A stretch of DNA of 64,000 nt from Sarcodiotheca gaudichaudii (GCA_032355985.1 JAUKVZ010000002.1:186001-250000), one strand, 5' to 3'. Positions 52,653 through 62,168 are shown, numbered from the stretch's first letter. A program made the numbers and translations. Notes: generated from the letters alone by a model not told the origin.

Positions 52653-55316
52653 ATGACTTCTCCGCTTGCTCGTGACATCGCATGGCTCAATGACCGCCTC
52701 GCCGAGATCATTCCGGCTGACACAGGGGCGCTGGTCGATCGCGTTCGGCAGGCGGCACAACGCATGATCGACTCGGATGGCGTTGATCCGGCCCTGACTG
52801 ATCTGAGCGCGGATGAGGCGTATGCCGTGCTGAAGCTGCTGACGACGCAGTTTCATCTGCGGAACAAGGCTGAGCAGGTGCATATTGCTCGGGTGAATCA
52901 TCAGCGGGAGCGCCAGTCGAAGGATGGCAAGCCGCGGCCGGAGTCCCTTGACGCTCTGATCCATCGTTTCGCGGAGGCGGGGCTTTCGCTTGGACGCACG
53001 CTGGAGCTGCTTGAGGGTGTGGACATCCAGCCGACGCTGACGGCGCATCCGACAGAGTCTCGTCGCCGCGCCGTTCTTGAGAAGCAGCGGCGGATTGGCG
53101 ATCTGCTGCAGGCGCATGACGAGCCGGATCTGACGCCTTCTGAGAATCTGCGCCTTGAAAGCGCCGTGCGCCAGACGCTTTCGCTTCTGCTGGCGACGGA
53201 TGAGGTGCGCGCGAAGCGGCTGGAGGTCATCGACGAGGTTCGCAACGGCCTGCACTATCTTGCGGGATCCATCTGGGAGGCCGTACCGACGCTGTATCGC
53301 GATCTTGAAGCGGCCATCGAGCTGCATTACGGCGAGCGCCCGGAGATCCCATTGCTATTGCGCTATCGCACGTGGATCGGCGGCGATCGGGATGGGAATC
53401 CGAATGTCACGGCGGATCTGACGCGGCGCACGTTTACTGAAATGCGCGCTGCCGCGGCTGAGCGGCATGCGAAGACACTTGATGCGCTTCATCGCGAGTT
53501 GAGTCTTTCTGATCGGCGGGTCGCCATTGATCCCGTGCTGATCGAGTCCATTGAGCATGATGAGACGGAGCATGAGCTTGATGAGCATGAGTTGCGTCAT
53601 CTGCGTCACGAGCCGTTTCGCATCAAGCTGCGGCATATGCAGGCGAAGCTTGCATCCGACACATACACCGCCAGCGCGCTGACACGAGATCTGCGCACGC
53701 TGCAGCGAGCCGCTCGGACCGCCGGGCTTGAAGAGGTCGCCACGCGCGGCCTGCTTTCGGAGGCGATCATTCGCGCCAGGACGTTCGGTTTTCATCTTGC
53801 GGCGATGGATATTCGCCAGCACAGCGCCGTGCATGAGAGCGCTGTTGGGGAGATGCTGCGCCTTGCCGGGGTTGAAGATGATTATGCCGCCCTCGATGAG
53901 GAGAAGCGGCTGAACATCCTTCGCGATGAGCTTGCGACGTCGCGGCCTTTGCTTGGCCAGGGCGCTCGCGCAAGTGATCAGACGATCGAAACACTCGACA
54001 CGCTCCGCGTCGTGGCCGAAGCGGCGCAGCGTGAGCCTGCGAGCATCGGTTCATACATCGTGAGCATGGCGCATGATTGCAGCGACATTCTCGAAGTGCT
54101 GATTCTGCTGCGTGAAGTCGGGCTGTGGACGCTGACTGATGATGGATGCGTGTGCCCGATTGATGTTGTGCCGCTCTTTGAGACTGTGGACGATCTGGCT
54201 CGCTCGGGCGATGTGATGCGGACGCTCTTCGTCGAGCCGGCGTATGAGGCACAGCTTCAGGCGCGCGATCGTTTTCAGGAGATCATGCTGGGATATTCCG
54301 ACAGCTCCAAGGATGGCGGCTACTGGGCGGCGAACTGGAATCTGCAGCGCGCTCAGGATGAGCTTGCCGGTGTGTGCAATAAGGCGGGTGTTACGTTTCG
54401 CTTGTTTCATGGACGAGGCGGTACGGTTGCGCGAGGCGGCGGGCGGGCGCATCGCGCGATTCTTGCCGCGCCTCCTTCGAGTTGCAATGGTCGCATTCGA
54501 TTCACAGAACAGGGCGAAGTGATTTCGTTTCGATATTCGATGCCGGAGATCGCGCGGCGGCATCTGGAGCAGATTGTCAGTGCGGTTGTTCAGTCGAAGG
54601 CGCGCAGCGGCGACATGCATGATGATGGCGATGGCATCGCTTCGCTGATGGATGATCTGGCGCGGGACTCCCGTGTTGCGTATCGCGCGCTGATCGATGA
54701 TCCGACATTCTGGCCCTGGTTTGTCAAGGATTCGCCGGTGCTCTTTATCGGAGAGTTGCCCATCGCTTCCCGGCCGCTGTCTCGCGCGGGGAAAGATGTC
54801 GAGTTTGAGAGCCTGCGGGCGATTCCGTGGGTATTTGCGTGGACACAGATGCGCTACAACGCGCCGGGGTGGTACGGCGTGGGCGCTGCGTTTGAGTCGC
54901 TGGTGCTTGGTGACGATGCGCAGCTTCGCGCCTGCCGCGAGGCGTATTCCGGCGGCGGGTGTTTCCGGGCGTTCATTGACAACGCTCAGCAGGAGATGGC
55001 GCGAGCGCGACTGGCGGTGGCGCGCTGGTATGCTCGTGGCGCTCCCGCCGAACTGCGCACGCGGCTCGAAGAAGAGTTTGCGGCCGCGGAGCGAGCGATT
55101 CTGGCAGTGACGGGGCAAGAGGCACTTCTGGACAACAATCCGGTCATTCAGCAGTCCATCTGCGAGCGCAATCCGGATACGGATGCGATCAACGCGTTGC
55201 AGTTTGCACTGCTGATGAAATGGCGTGAGGCAAGCGAGATCCAGCGCGCCGAGCTTCGCCCGCTGATTCTGCTGAGCGTCAACGCGCTGGCCGCGGCGAT
55301 GCAGAGCACCGGCTGA
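52653..55316 (+). CDS. ppc: Phosphoenolpyruvate carboxylase
   Basis: 887 residues, full length. It adds bicarbonate to PEP to make oxaloacetate and so refills the TCA cycle. The catalytic His is in TAHPTESRRR (about 130). The second active-site stretch is IMLGYSDSSKDGGYW (about 545), and the Gly-rich loop FHGRGGTVARGGGR (about 585) closes over PEP. The C-terminal region with the Asp/malate inhibitor site and QNPDTDAINALQ-like end is present. The stop is 3 bases before the end of the converging GNAT gene. Confidence 0.96.
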   Translation: MTSPLARDIAWLNDRLAEIIPADTGALVDRVRQAAQRMIDSDGVDPALTDLSADEAYAVLKLLTTQFHLRNKAEQVHIARVNHQRERQSKDGKPRPESLDALIHRFAEAGLSLGRTLELLEGVDIQPTLTAHPTESRRRAVLEKQRRIGDLLQAHDEPDLTPSENLRLESAVRQTLSLLLATDEVRAKRLEVIDEVRNGLHYLAGSIWEAVPTLYRDLEAAIELHYGERPEIPLLLRYRTWIGGDRDGNPNVTADLTRRTFTEMRAAAAERHAKTLDALHRELSLSDRRVAIDPVLIESIEHDETEHELDEHELRHLRHEPFRIKLRHMQAKLASDTYTASALTRDLRTLQRAARTAGLEEVATRGLLSEAIIRARTFGFHLAAMDIRQHSAVHESAVGEMLRLAGVEDDYAALDEEKRLNILRDELATSRPLLGQGARASDQTIETLDTLRVVAEAAQREPASIGSYIVSMAHDCSDILEVLILLREVGLWTLTDDGCVCPIDVVPLFETVDDLARSGDVMRTLFVEPAYEAQLQARDRFQEIMLGYSDSSKDGGYWAANWNLQRAQDELAGVCNKAGVTFRLFHGRGGTVARGGGRAHRAILAAPPSSCNGRIRFTEQGEVISFRYSMPEIARRHLEQIVSAVVQSKARSGDMHDDGDGIASLMDDLARDSRVAYRALIDDPTFWPWFVKDSPVLFIGELPIASRPLSRAGKDVEFESLRAIPWVFAWTQMRYNAPGWYGVGAAFESLVLGDDAQLRACREAYSGGGCFRAFIDNAQQEMARARLAVARWYARGAPAELRTRLEEEFAAAERAILAVTGQEALLDNNPVIQQSICERNPDTDAINALQFALLMKWREASEIQRAELRPLILLSVNALAAAMQSTG

Positions 55317-55319
55317 GCA

Positions 55320-55856
55320 TCAGAGTTCTTTGTAAAACAGCACGGCGTCGTGCGGCGTGACGCCATCCGGGTCGACTGCAAAGCGCGGGATGACGCCGAC
55401 CTCGGTCCACCCGAGCCTTCTATACAGACGTTCGGCGGCCTCGCCGCGCTTGGCGTCCAGCGTGAGCAGCGTGAGACCGGCGTCGCGCGCTTCGGCCTCG
55501 ATGGCGCGCATGAGTCGCGTCCCCAGGCCGGCGCCGCGCACATCGGCTCGGACAAGCAGCTTGACCACTTCCGCCCGGTGTGGCTGGTTTGGCGCCCACG
55601 CGGGCGCCAGGAGTACGGTTCCGATTACTTCGTTGTTTTCGTTGCGCGCGACGAGGCATACGGAGCGCGGGCCTGCCGATTCAAGAGCATCCTGCCACCA
55701 TGCGGCCGCGTCCTCAGGCGTGCAGGGCGACACGAAGCCCAGGGCTTCACCTGATGCGATGGCGGCGGCTAGCAGCTCTCCCATCGCCTCGATGTCGGCT
55801 TCGCTTGCAGGCTTTACCAACCGTTCGATCTTTTCGTTGTCCTGGCGTCGGGACAT
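55320..55856 (-). CDS. GNAT-family N-acetyltransferase
   Basis: 178 residues with one GNAT fold: VRADVRGAGLGTRLMRAIEAEA carries the acetyl-CoA pyrophosphate loop (read as RGAGLG), and AAERLYRRLGWTEVG the C-terminal part. The substrate is not known. TACGCT ends six bases before the ATG, and the gene is divergent from dps with only 53 bases between the starts. Confidence 0.87.
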   Translation of the reverse strand: MSRRQDNEKIERLVKPASEADIEAMGELLAAAIASGEALGFVSPCTPEDAAAWWQDALESAGPRSVCLVARNENNEVIGTVLLAPAWAPNQPHRAEVVKLLVRADVRGAGLGTRLMRAIEAEARDAGLTLLTLDAKRGEAAERLYRRLGWTEVGVIPRFAVDPDGVTPHDAVLFYKEL

Positions 55857-55862
55857 GCGCCA

Positions 55863-55868
55863 AGCGTA
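55863..55868 (-). promoter_or_regulatory. -10 box TACGCT, six bases before the ATG at 55856
   Basis: On the minus strand TACGCT, TGGCGC, ATG. It lies back to back with the dps box. Confidence 0.55.
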
Positions 55869-55897
55869 TCCGTTTGGCTGCCTGTTCGCCCGGCGCC

Positions 55898-55903
55898 TAT
55901 CAT
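55898..55903 (+). promoter_or_regulatory. -10 box TATCAT, six bases before the dps ATG at 55910
   Basis: TATCAT, GCCCAC, ATG. A TTGGCT lies 18 bases upstream as a possible -35. Confidence 0.6.
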
Positions 55904-55909
55904 GCCCAC

Positions 55910-56365
55910 ATGCCTACACAAACCAAACCACAATCCGATGTCGTTGAATCGCTGCGTCAGGTCGTCGCCGATTGCTATGCGCTGCTCGCACAGACGCATC
56001 TTTGCCATTGGAACGTGCGAGGCCCGGGCTTCTTCGCCCTGCACACCGCTTTCGAAGAGCAGTACACGGAGCTCTTCGGCGCCACCGATGAGATCGCAGA
56101 ACGCATTCGCGCGCTGGGGGCTCTTGCGCCGGGCGGCCTTGGCTCGCTCGCAAAGATGGCCGGGATGGACGAAATTGAAGAGGACGCGGGCGCCAAGCAG
56201 ATGGTGAAGCATCTTGTGAGTTGCAACAAGCATCTCGTGAAGCACGCTCGCCGGGCATGCGACCTTGCCGCCGAAGCGGGTGACAAGGAAAGCGAAGATC
56301 TGATGATCGCGCGCGTTCAGACACATGAGAAGACGATCTGGATGCTGGAGAGTTTTCTCGACTGA
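55910..56365 (+). CDS. dps: Dps-family DNA-protection/ferritin-like protein
   Basis: 151 residues. Dps forms a 12-subunit shell that oxidises and stores iron using peroxide. The ferroxidase residues are visible: the His of CHWNVRG, the His of ALHTAFEE, and the Asp and Glu of TDEIAERI. It lacks a long basic N-terminal tail, so direct DNA binding is doubtful. The start is fixed by the TATCAT box and family length. Confidence 0.92.
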   Translation: MPTQTKPQSDVVESLRQVVADCYALLAQTHLCHWNVRGPGFFALHTAFEEQYTELFGATDEIAERIRALGALAPGGLGSLAKMAGMDEIEEDAGAKQMVKHLVSCNKHLVKHARRACDLAAEAGDKESEDLMIARVQTHEKTIWMLESFLD

Positions 56366-56461
56366 TGCAGCCCTTCCACGCGTTCGCTCGGACATTTCTG
56401 TTCCTCGTCGCCCGTGACGGTTCATCACGAGATATGATGCCGCACTATCCCAAGGCGGCGC

Positions 56462-58216
56462 ATGTCCAGGTTCGCTCCGAAGCTTATTACTTGTCTGCGT
56501 GAGGATTACTCGCTTTCGACGTTCGGACGCGACCTCGCCTCCGGTGTCACTGTCGGCGTCATCGCCCTTCCTCTCGCGATGGCCTTCGGCATCGCCTCCA
56601 TTCCCGACTCCGTCGCCGCCGAGCTTGAGGCGATCAGCCCGGTTCTGACTGCGCCCGCACTGGGTCTGTACACCGCCATTATCGCGGGATTCCTGATTTC
56701 CACACTGGGCGGCAGCCGCGTCCAGATCGGCGGCCCCACGGGCGCATTCATTGTCATCGTCTATCGAATCGCCGCTGAGCATGGCTATCAGGGGCTCGCG
56801 ACGGCGACGGCCATGGCTGGCGTCATGCTCGTGCTCATGGGGCTTTCCGGGCTTGGGAAGCTGATCAAGTACATCCCCTATCCGGTTACGACCGGGTTTA
56901 CGAGCGGGATCGCTGTCGTCATCGCCGCCACCCAGCTCAAGGATTTATTCGGCTTGCGTCCTGTCGACGCCGCCGGAGCGCCCGTGACATTGCCGCCGGA
57001 TTTCGTTCCCAAGCTGCAGACGCTCGCCGGATCATGGAGCACCTGGTCCAGTCCGACGCTGATCGTTGGCGTCGCATCGCTCGTGATGCTTGTGCTTCTG
57101 CGCAAACTGGCGCCGCGGATCCCCGGCGCCATCATCGTCGTGGCGCTGGCGGGTGCGGCGGTCGCAATTTTTGGAGTGCCTGTGGACACAATCGGCTCCC
57201 GGTTCGGCGACATGCCTCGTTCGCTCCCGGCGCCGCATCTTCCTGCATTTCATCCGCAGCTTATTCGTGAGCTGATCCCTGCGGCGGCCACCATTGCACT
57301 TCTTGGCGCGATCGAATCGCTTTTGAGCGCCGTTGTCGCCGACGGCATGACTGGCCGCAGACATCGCTCTGACACGGAGTTGATTGGACAGGGCATCGCA
57401 AACGTCGCATCGTCCTTCTTCTGGGGTTTGCCCGCGACTGGCGCCATTGCTCGCACTGTGGCGAACATACGGGCCGGCGCCCTCACTCCGGTCTCCGGCG
57501 TTGTGCACGCTTTCACGCTGCTGATTTTCCTGCTTGTCGCAGCGCCGCTCGCGAAAGCGATTCCACTGGCGACGCTCGCAGCCGTGCTTCTGATGGTTGC
57601 GTGGAACATGAGCGAGATCGATCATTTCCGCTGGATACTTCGTGCGCCGCGCAGCGACATCACTGTGTTGCTGACCACCTTCGGCCTGACGGTGCTGACG
57701 GATCTGACGATCGCCGTCATGATCGGCATGGTGCTCGCCTCGCTGCTCTTTATGAAACGGATGGCTGATCTTTCCGGCGTCGGATCGCTCGGCGCGAATG
57801 ACAATGGCGAGGATGACACACCGGACATGCCGGATCTTCCTCATGGCGTTGAAGCTTACGAGGTGTACGGCTCGCTCTTCTTCGGCAGCGCCGATCGCGT
57901 TCGGGACACGCTGGATAGCCTGGAGCAGCCACCGATCGTGTTCATTCTTCGCATGCGCCATGTGCTGTGCATCGACGCCACTGGCATGCACGCGATTCGA
58001 GAACTGCACAGGAAGTGCCGACGCGCCGGGACGACGCTCGTCCTTTCAGGAGTTCATGCGCAGCCGCTCATGTCCCTGACGAAATCAGGGCTGGACAACG
58101 CGATCGGCGTTGAGAATATGTGCAACTCAATCGAACGAGCCGTCGAACGCGCCCGAACGATCATTGACGAAGATGATCGTCCCCGATCGCAGCGGCGATC
58201 TACAGCGACTCCTTGA
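56462..58216 (+). CDS. SulP-family anion transporter with STAS domain
   Basis: 584 residues: about 11-14 membrane helices (1-430) and a cytoplasmic STAS domain (about 455-560, ending in the DATGMHAIREL region). The N-terminal LASGVTVGVIALPLAMAFGIA is the SulP signature. Substrates in the family include sulfate, bicarbonate and dicarboxylates; with ppc nearby, bicarbonate is an attractive guess but is not shown. The leader has TATGAT (56433-56438) and AAGG before the ATG. The stop overlaps the end of the next gene by 17 bases. Confidence 0.93.
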   Translation: MSRFAPKLITCLREDYSLSTFGRDLASGVTVGVIALPLAMAFGIASIPDSVAAELEAISPVLTAPALGLYTAIIAGFLISTLGGSRVQIGGPTGAFIVIVYRIAAEHGYQGLATATAMAGVMLVLMGLSGLGKLIKYIPYPVTTGFTSGIAVVIAATQLKDLFGLRPVDAAGAPVTLPPDFVPKLQTLAGSWSTWSSPTLIVGVASLVMLVLLRKLAPRIPGAIIVVALAGAAVAIFGVPVDTIGSRFGDMPRSLPAPHLPAFHPQLIRELIPAAATIALLGAIESLLSAVVADGMTGRRHRSDTELIGQGIANVASSFFWGLPATGAIARTVANIRAGALTPVSGVVHAFTLLIFLLVAAPLAKAIPLATLAAVLLMVAWNMSEIDHFRWILRAPRSDITVLLTTFGLTVLTDLTIAVMIGMVLASLLFMKRMADLSGVGSLGANDNGEDDTPDMPDLPHGVEAYEVYGSLFFGSADRVRDTLDSLEQPPIVFILRMRHVLCIDATGMHAIRELHRKCRRAGTTLVLSGVHAQPLMSLTKSGLDNAIGVENMCNSIERAVERARTIIDEDDRPRSQRRSTATP

Positions 58217-58655
58217 TCGCCTTCATCATGGGGATCGCCACGAAAAGAACGCAGGGCAGAAAGAAGCTCGTCGCCTGCAATTGCGCGTCAGGCGATGTGA
58301 TCTGAAGGACGCCCGCCCCCACGAGCCACCCGGCCGCGGCGCCCGCGGCAAGCGGAATCATCGTGACAACGCCGCTGGCGCGAGCGACGCGTTCCATCAG
58401 CACATAGGCCAGCAGGCCTCCGAGCGCCATCGGCAGCGCGAAGTGCGCTGTACGTGTCCATGCCAGTCGCTTCCAGGGGCCCTGAGCTTCCTGCGTGCGC
58501 TCTCGCGCCTCGAGGATGTACTGCTCCCAGTGGCCGAAAGACCAGCCGGTGAAACCGCCGGCGATTGCGCCGATGATCACTGCGATTGCCGCGGCGATCC
58601 CCAGCGCGACCAGGCCTCCCATCCAGATTGGCATGTCGCGTTGCTCATCCGGCAT
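58200..58655 (-). CDS. Four-helix membrane protein of unknown function
   Basis: 151 residues from ATG 58655, with GGAGG seven bases upstream. Four hydrophobic helices: WMGGLVALGIAAAIAVIIGAIA, FALPMALGGLLAYVLM, GVVTMIPLAAGAAAGWLVG and FFLPCVLFVAIPMMK. No family is recognised. Its 3' end overlaps that of the SulP gene on the other strand. Confidence 0.68.
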   Translation of the reverse strand: MPDEQRDMPIWMGGLVALGIAAAIAVIIGAIAGGFTGWSFGHWEQYILEARERTQEAQGPWKRLAWTRTAHFALPMALGGLLAYVLMERVARASGVVTMIPLAAGAAAGWLVGAGVLQITSPDAQLQATSFFLPCVLFVAIPMMKAIKESL

Positions 58656-58754
58656 CACTGAACCTCCATCAAGGTCAGACTTCGGCTGATGCATGCACCC
58701 TACCGCGCGCAGTCATGATGTGATGTCTCGATGGGCGCCGGGCGGGACACGTGA

Positions 58755-59891
58755 CTAACGAGCCAGAACGTCCGTTGTCAGTGAGATCATGATTTCGGCG
58801 CCATCACGCTCGATGAGGATCTCGACATCTCGAGGCGAGTTGTCATCCCGCACATGCCGCTCACAGCCCAAAGCGCCATACGCAACGCCATCGATCGCAA
58901 GCAATGCGTCCCCCGCCTGCACGCCTGCCGCTTCTGCTGCGGATCCCTTGAAGACGCGGCGTACGATCGCTCGATTCTTCTGAGGCGCGATCGCCCATCC
59001 TGCTCCATACAGAGTCGGCGTGTTCACGGGCTCGTCAATCGCGCTTCCATCAGGATGGGTGATCTGTACGCGGCCGCGTTGCTGATCGATCGTGACGATG
59101 TAGTTTCGCAGGATCTCCGTTCCGAGAAGGCTGTCTCCTGCCGCGTTGATGACGATGGGCGTCGCCAGCGTCAACGATCCGAACCGCACATCAACTTCCA
59201 AACGACCGGCATACACGATCGACAGGCCATCCATACGCATCCGTGTGCCGACGGGGGTCGCTTCCTCCTGTAGCGGGAGGCTTGAAAACTTCTTGAGGCT
59301 CAACCCATGGCTCGAGCCCGTGTCCAGGAGCACGTTGATCTTTCGATCACCGATCATGGCGCCGAGGAACGGTCGACGGGATGTGCTCATTGGCGCAACT
59401 CCCGGCACGTCGTCTTGAAGTTCGCCGAGGCGCACGCGCACTTCCTGGGCCGGGTAGTCATAGGTCAGCAGCGCCTTGCGAAACACCGGGTGGCCGAGGA
59501 TGCCGTCAATATGTGTGCCGATCGCATCGCTGAGATGATCCACATCGCGGACGATGCATCGCATGCGTCCGGTCACTTTGACGCCGCCGATCTCGATGCG
59601 CTTGATTCGTTTCCGCGCTCCTGTCTGTCTGGCGACGGCGGGGCTGATCACCGTCGCCGAGGCGCCGGTGTCCAGCACCATGGCGTAGGGGCCTGAGCCA
59701 TTGATATAGGTCTCTGCGATGAAGAGATCGCCGCATATGTGGGTAGGCAGGATGGCGCCGGCGCCATTTGACTGAGCGCTGTCGAGTCCGGCGACGTGCG
59801 CCGATTCGGCGGCGCTGCACGAAACGACACACGAGAGACACGCCGCCAGGACGACGCACTTCAGCCACGATTGAAAGATGTTCATCTGCAT
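58755..59891 (-). CDS. Exported clan-AA aspartic protease-like protein with PDZ domain
   Basis: 378 residues (or 376 from the second ATG at 59885). The signal peptide has a possible lipobox (VVSC). Two DTG motifs occur in one chain, VLDTGAS (about 73) and LLDTGSS (about 187), each at the start of a retropepsin-like half, each followed by a hydrophobic ILG/LLG stretch. A PDZ domain (about 300-365, KGSAAEAAGVQAGDALLAIDG) ends the chain. It is a bacterial host gene, exported, and probably binds or cuts peptides in the envelope. Having both catalytic halves in one chain suggests an intramolecular dimer. Confidence 0.85.
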   Translation of the reverse strand: MQMNIFQSWLKCVVLAACLSCVVSCSAAESAHVAGLDSAQSNGAGAILPTHICGDLFIAETYINGSGPYAMVLDTGASATVISPAVARQTGARKRIKRIEIGGVKVTGRMRCIVRDVDHLSDAIGTHIDGILGHPVFRKALLTYDYPAQEVRVRLGELQDDVPGVAPMSTSRRPFLGAMIGDRKINVLLDTGSSHGLSLKKFSSLPLQEEATPVGTRMRMDGLSIVYAGRLEVDVRFGSLTLATPIVINAAGDSLLGTEILRNYIVTIDQQRGRVQITHPDGSAIDEPVNTPTLYGAGWAIAPQKNRAIVRRVFKGSAAEAAGVQAGDALLAIDGVAYGALGCERHVRDDNSPRDVEILIERDGAEIMISLTTDVLAR

Positions 59892-59980
59892 GAGATTCCG
59901 ATGCGTGATGCGATACGATAGCAGCCCTCAGGGCGCCGCCCTTCGGTTGTTCGGGATACTCACCTCACGGATTTCACACC

Positions 59981-60505
59981 ATGCGGCCAGTCAGAACGCT
60001 TTTACTTCTCGCGATGCTTTTCGTTCCCGCGTGTGCGCAGACAATGCCTGCGACGGAGCTGAATATCACCGCCAATCGGCGCATCAGCGAGCCGTTGCCG
60101 CAGAACACGCGATACAAATGGATCGGCGCGGCGTGCTTTGAGAGCGCTGCTCCGGGCGCTCCTGCGCTGCCCAACGTCGAACTGGATCAGCGCATTCGCC
60201 GTGCGGTTGAAAAAGCCATGTTGCGGAAGAACTTCTACGTGTCGGAGGACGATCCTCGACTGCTCGGCATCTATGCCGTCAATGCCGATGAGCGCACGCT
60301 GAACATCATTGCCGAGAACAACGGCGTGGAGGATCCCGATATCTCCGCTTCCTCCGGTTTGACGCTGATCTTCGCCGACAGCGAGACGCATAAGATCATC
60401 TTCGTGGGAACGGCCGACGCCGCCAACAATGGACGGTTCCTTGAGATTGAGACGCGGGCGCTTGACCAGGCCGCCCGGCGCCTTGTTGATGATCTTGCGG
60501 GCTGA
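59981..60505 (+). CDS. Small lipoprotein, DUF4136-like
   Basis: 174 residues. The signal ends in a lipobox-like VPAC. The pattern YKWIG near residue 45, then LDQRIRRAVEKAMLRKNFYV and a later ALDQAARRLVDDLAG, fits the DUF4136-type lipoproteins of unknown role. No Shine-Dalgarno is obvious. It is divergent from the protease gene, 89 bases apart. Confidence 0.65.
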   Translation: MRPVRTLLLLAMLFVPACAQTMPATELNITANRRISEPLPQNTRYKWIGAACFESAAPGAPALPNVELDQRIRRAVEKAMLRKNFYVSEDDPRLLGIYAVNADERTLNIIAENNGVEDPDISASSGLTLIFADSETHKIIFVGTADAANNGRFLEIETRALDQAARRLVDDLAG

Positions 60506-60608
60506 GCCTCCATGAGGCGCGGAACTCCGACGACTCGAATCCCTACAAGAAGCATGTGGCGCCAAAGCTGCGCGCCGAGCCTCGACGATCTTTGCCCGGA
60601 GCCCACCC

Positions 60609-61799
60609 ATGCGCCGCATCCTCCCTGCACTTTGCGTTCTCCCTTTAGGCACGGCTGTGTTTGCCGACGCTCCCGACATTGAGAGCGCCTTTCAGCTGAC
60701 GATCGACGCCTATCAGAATGCCGGCGCCCTGGTTGATCGGATGGATTACACCGTCCATATGCCGGGCGCTGAGCCACACGAAGATGGGTTCACAATCACG
60801 TTTGGTCCCGGCGATCTTGTCGGTGTTGATTTCGGATCCCTGCTCGCCCTTTCGCGCGATGGTCGCTTCTACTTTGCAGGAGCGGATGCGGATGATCCGT
60901 ATCTAGAAGCCGAATTCCAGGAAGGCTTCGACGCGACGCTCCAGCGCCTTCTCGGCGGTGCGGTGCGCATTCCGTCCCCGCCGCATGTGTTTATGCGCAA
61001 TGGCGCATCGATCGAATCCGTCCTTGGCGCCTTTGGCTTCGGGCTCATCGGCCAGCCTGAACTGGTCGCACTTGAGGAGACACACCTTGATGGCAAGACA
61101 TTCGATCGGTTCATCGCCGAGTCCGGGACTGGCCGCCTTGAGATGTTCGTCCATCCAGAGACACATTTCGTTCGTCGAATGAATGTCGAAGCCGCGGCCG
61201 GCCCATCACCCGATCATGGCAGGATCAGGGCAGACATTCGATTCCAGCCGAAGAATGACGCATCCACGAACACCATTCGTGAGTTTACGACTGATGGCCG
61301 CATGCGGGTGGATTCGATCAATCAACTCATGAACGCCGGGCCGAAGGTTGGCGCCGAGGCGCCCGAACTCACATTCCAGCATCCCGGCGGTGACACATTC
61401 AATCTGAGCGAGCTACGCGGCAAGGTCATCGTTCTGGATTTCTGGGCCACGTGGTGCGGCAACTGTTTCATTTCCCTGCCGCAGCTTCAGAAGGTCGCCG
61501 ACTGGGCTGAGGCCGAAGATCTTGATATCACGTTTCTCGCCGTCAATTCGCAGGAGGAGATCGAGGATCCGAGCGAGCGCGTGAACACTGCCCGCAGGTG
61601 GTGGAATAAGCTCGACCTTGAACTTCCGTGGGTGATCGATGTTGACAACAACGCGTCCATTGCGCTGCGCGCCAGCAGTTTTCCGGCGCTTATCGTGATC
61701 GATCAAGAGGGTGTGGTTGCATATGCTCATTCGGGCTTTGACAAGGATCTTGAAGAGCATCTGCGATCGAAGCTCGCCGCACTCACACAGGCGCGTTGA
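60609..61799 (+). CDS. Exported TlpA-like thioredoxin-domain protein
   Basis: 396 residues. A signal peptide ends VFADA. The first 230 residues form a beta-rich domain like those found before TlpA domains (DUF2092-type, binding uncertain). The thioredoxin domain (about 245-390) has the redox motif WCGNC at about 281 where most members have WCxPC, then a cis-Pro in SSFPALIVID. It probably reduces disulfides or haem-ligating Cys in the periplasm; a role in cytochrome c maturation would fit this cytochrome-rich genome but is not shown. GGAG precedes the ATG. Confidence 0.85.
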   Translation: MRRILPALCVLPLGTAVFADAPDIESAFQLTIDAYQNAGALVDRMDYTVHMPGAEPHEDGFTITFGPGDLVGVDFGSLLALSRDGRFYFAGADADDPYLEAEFQEGFDATLQRLLGGAVRIPSPPHVFMRNGASIESVLGAFGFGLIGQPELVALEETHLDGKTFDRFIAESGTGRLEMFVHPETHFVRRMNVEAAAGPSPDHGRIRADIRFQPKNDASTNTIREFTTDGRMRVDSINQLMNAGPKVGAEAPELTFQHPGGDTFNLSELRGKVIVLDFWATWCGNCFISLPQLQKVADWAEAEDLDITFLAVNSQEEIEDPSERVNTARRWWNKLDLELPWVIDVDNNASIALRASSFPALIVIDQEGVVAYAHSGFDKDLEEHLRSKLAALTQAR

Positions 61800-61947
61800 A
61801 CTGGCTTCGAACACAGCTTCACGGCGGCGCCTCCGACGTTTGGGGGATCAGCGACATCCTGCGTGATGGGCGATCCCCGAGGATTGCGCTGTGCGCGGCA
61901 CGAATCGTGCATCCACCTACTGTCCGGCCAATGTGTCAAGCATACTC

Positions 61948-61975
61948 TTGACATCCGGATTCCTGTCGCTACCCT
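61948..61975 (+). promoter_or_regulatory. Promoter of the SAM-controlled methionine operon
   Basis: TTGACA (61948-61953) and TACCCT (61970-61975), 16 bases apart; start near 61982, just before the riboswitch. Confidence 0.7.
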
Positions 61976-61983
61976 CCCCACAA

Positions 61984-62110
61984 CTTGCATCAAGAGTCCC
62001 GGGATGCCTTCAAGGTCCCGGGCGGCAACCGAGCGATTGAATTCGCCACGGTGCCGAAGCCAGCCCAGGCGTGGGCGCAGATGCGGTCGGAACTGTCACA
62101 GAAGGCAGGA
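61984..62110 (+). promoter_or_regulatory. S-adenosylmethionine riboswitch, SAM-I/SAM-IV type
   Basis: The core of the SAM-I clan is present: ATCAAGAG (61989-61996), a P2 hairpin (CCCGGGA 61998-62004 with TCCCGGG 62016-62022), GGCAACC (62024-62030), a small P3 (GCGA/TCGC) and GGTGCC (62050-62055). P1 closes as GCATC (61987-61991) with GATGC (62080-62084). The P2 loop GCCTTC (62006-62011) can pair with GAAGGC (62101-62106) beyond P1, a pseudoknot placed as in SAM-IV rather than SAM-I. The downstream genes are a Cys/Met enzyme and aspartate kinase, as expected. Confidence 0.82.
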
Positions 62111-62168
62111 TTCGGCAAAACACCAGCGGCGATCGTCGCCGCAACCACGCCAGCACTGGAAGCTCTCG

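Noticed and set aside
58755-59891. The DTG motifs as a trace of a retroelement
   Set aside because: The gene has a signal peptide and PDZ domain, normal host composition and no reverse transcriptase, integrase or repeats around it; it is a bacterial protease.
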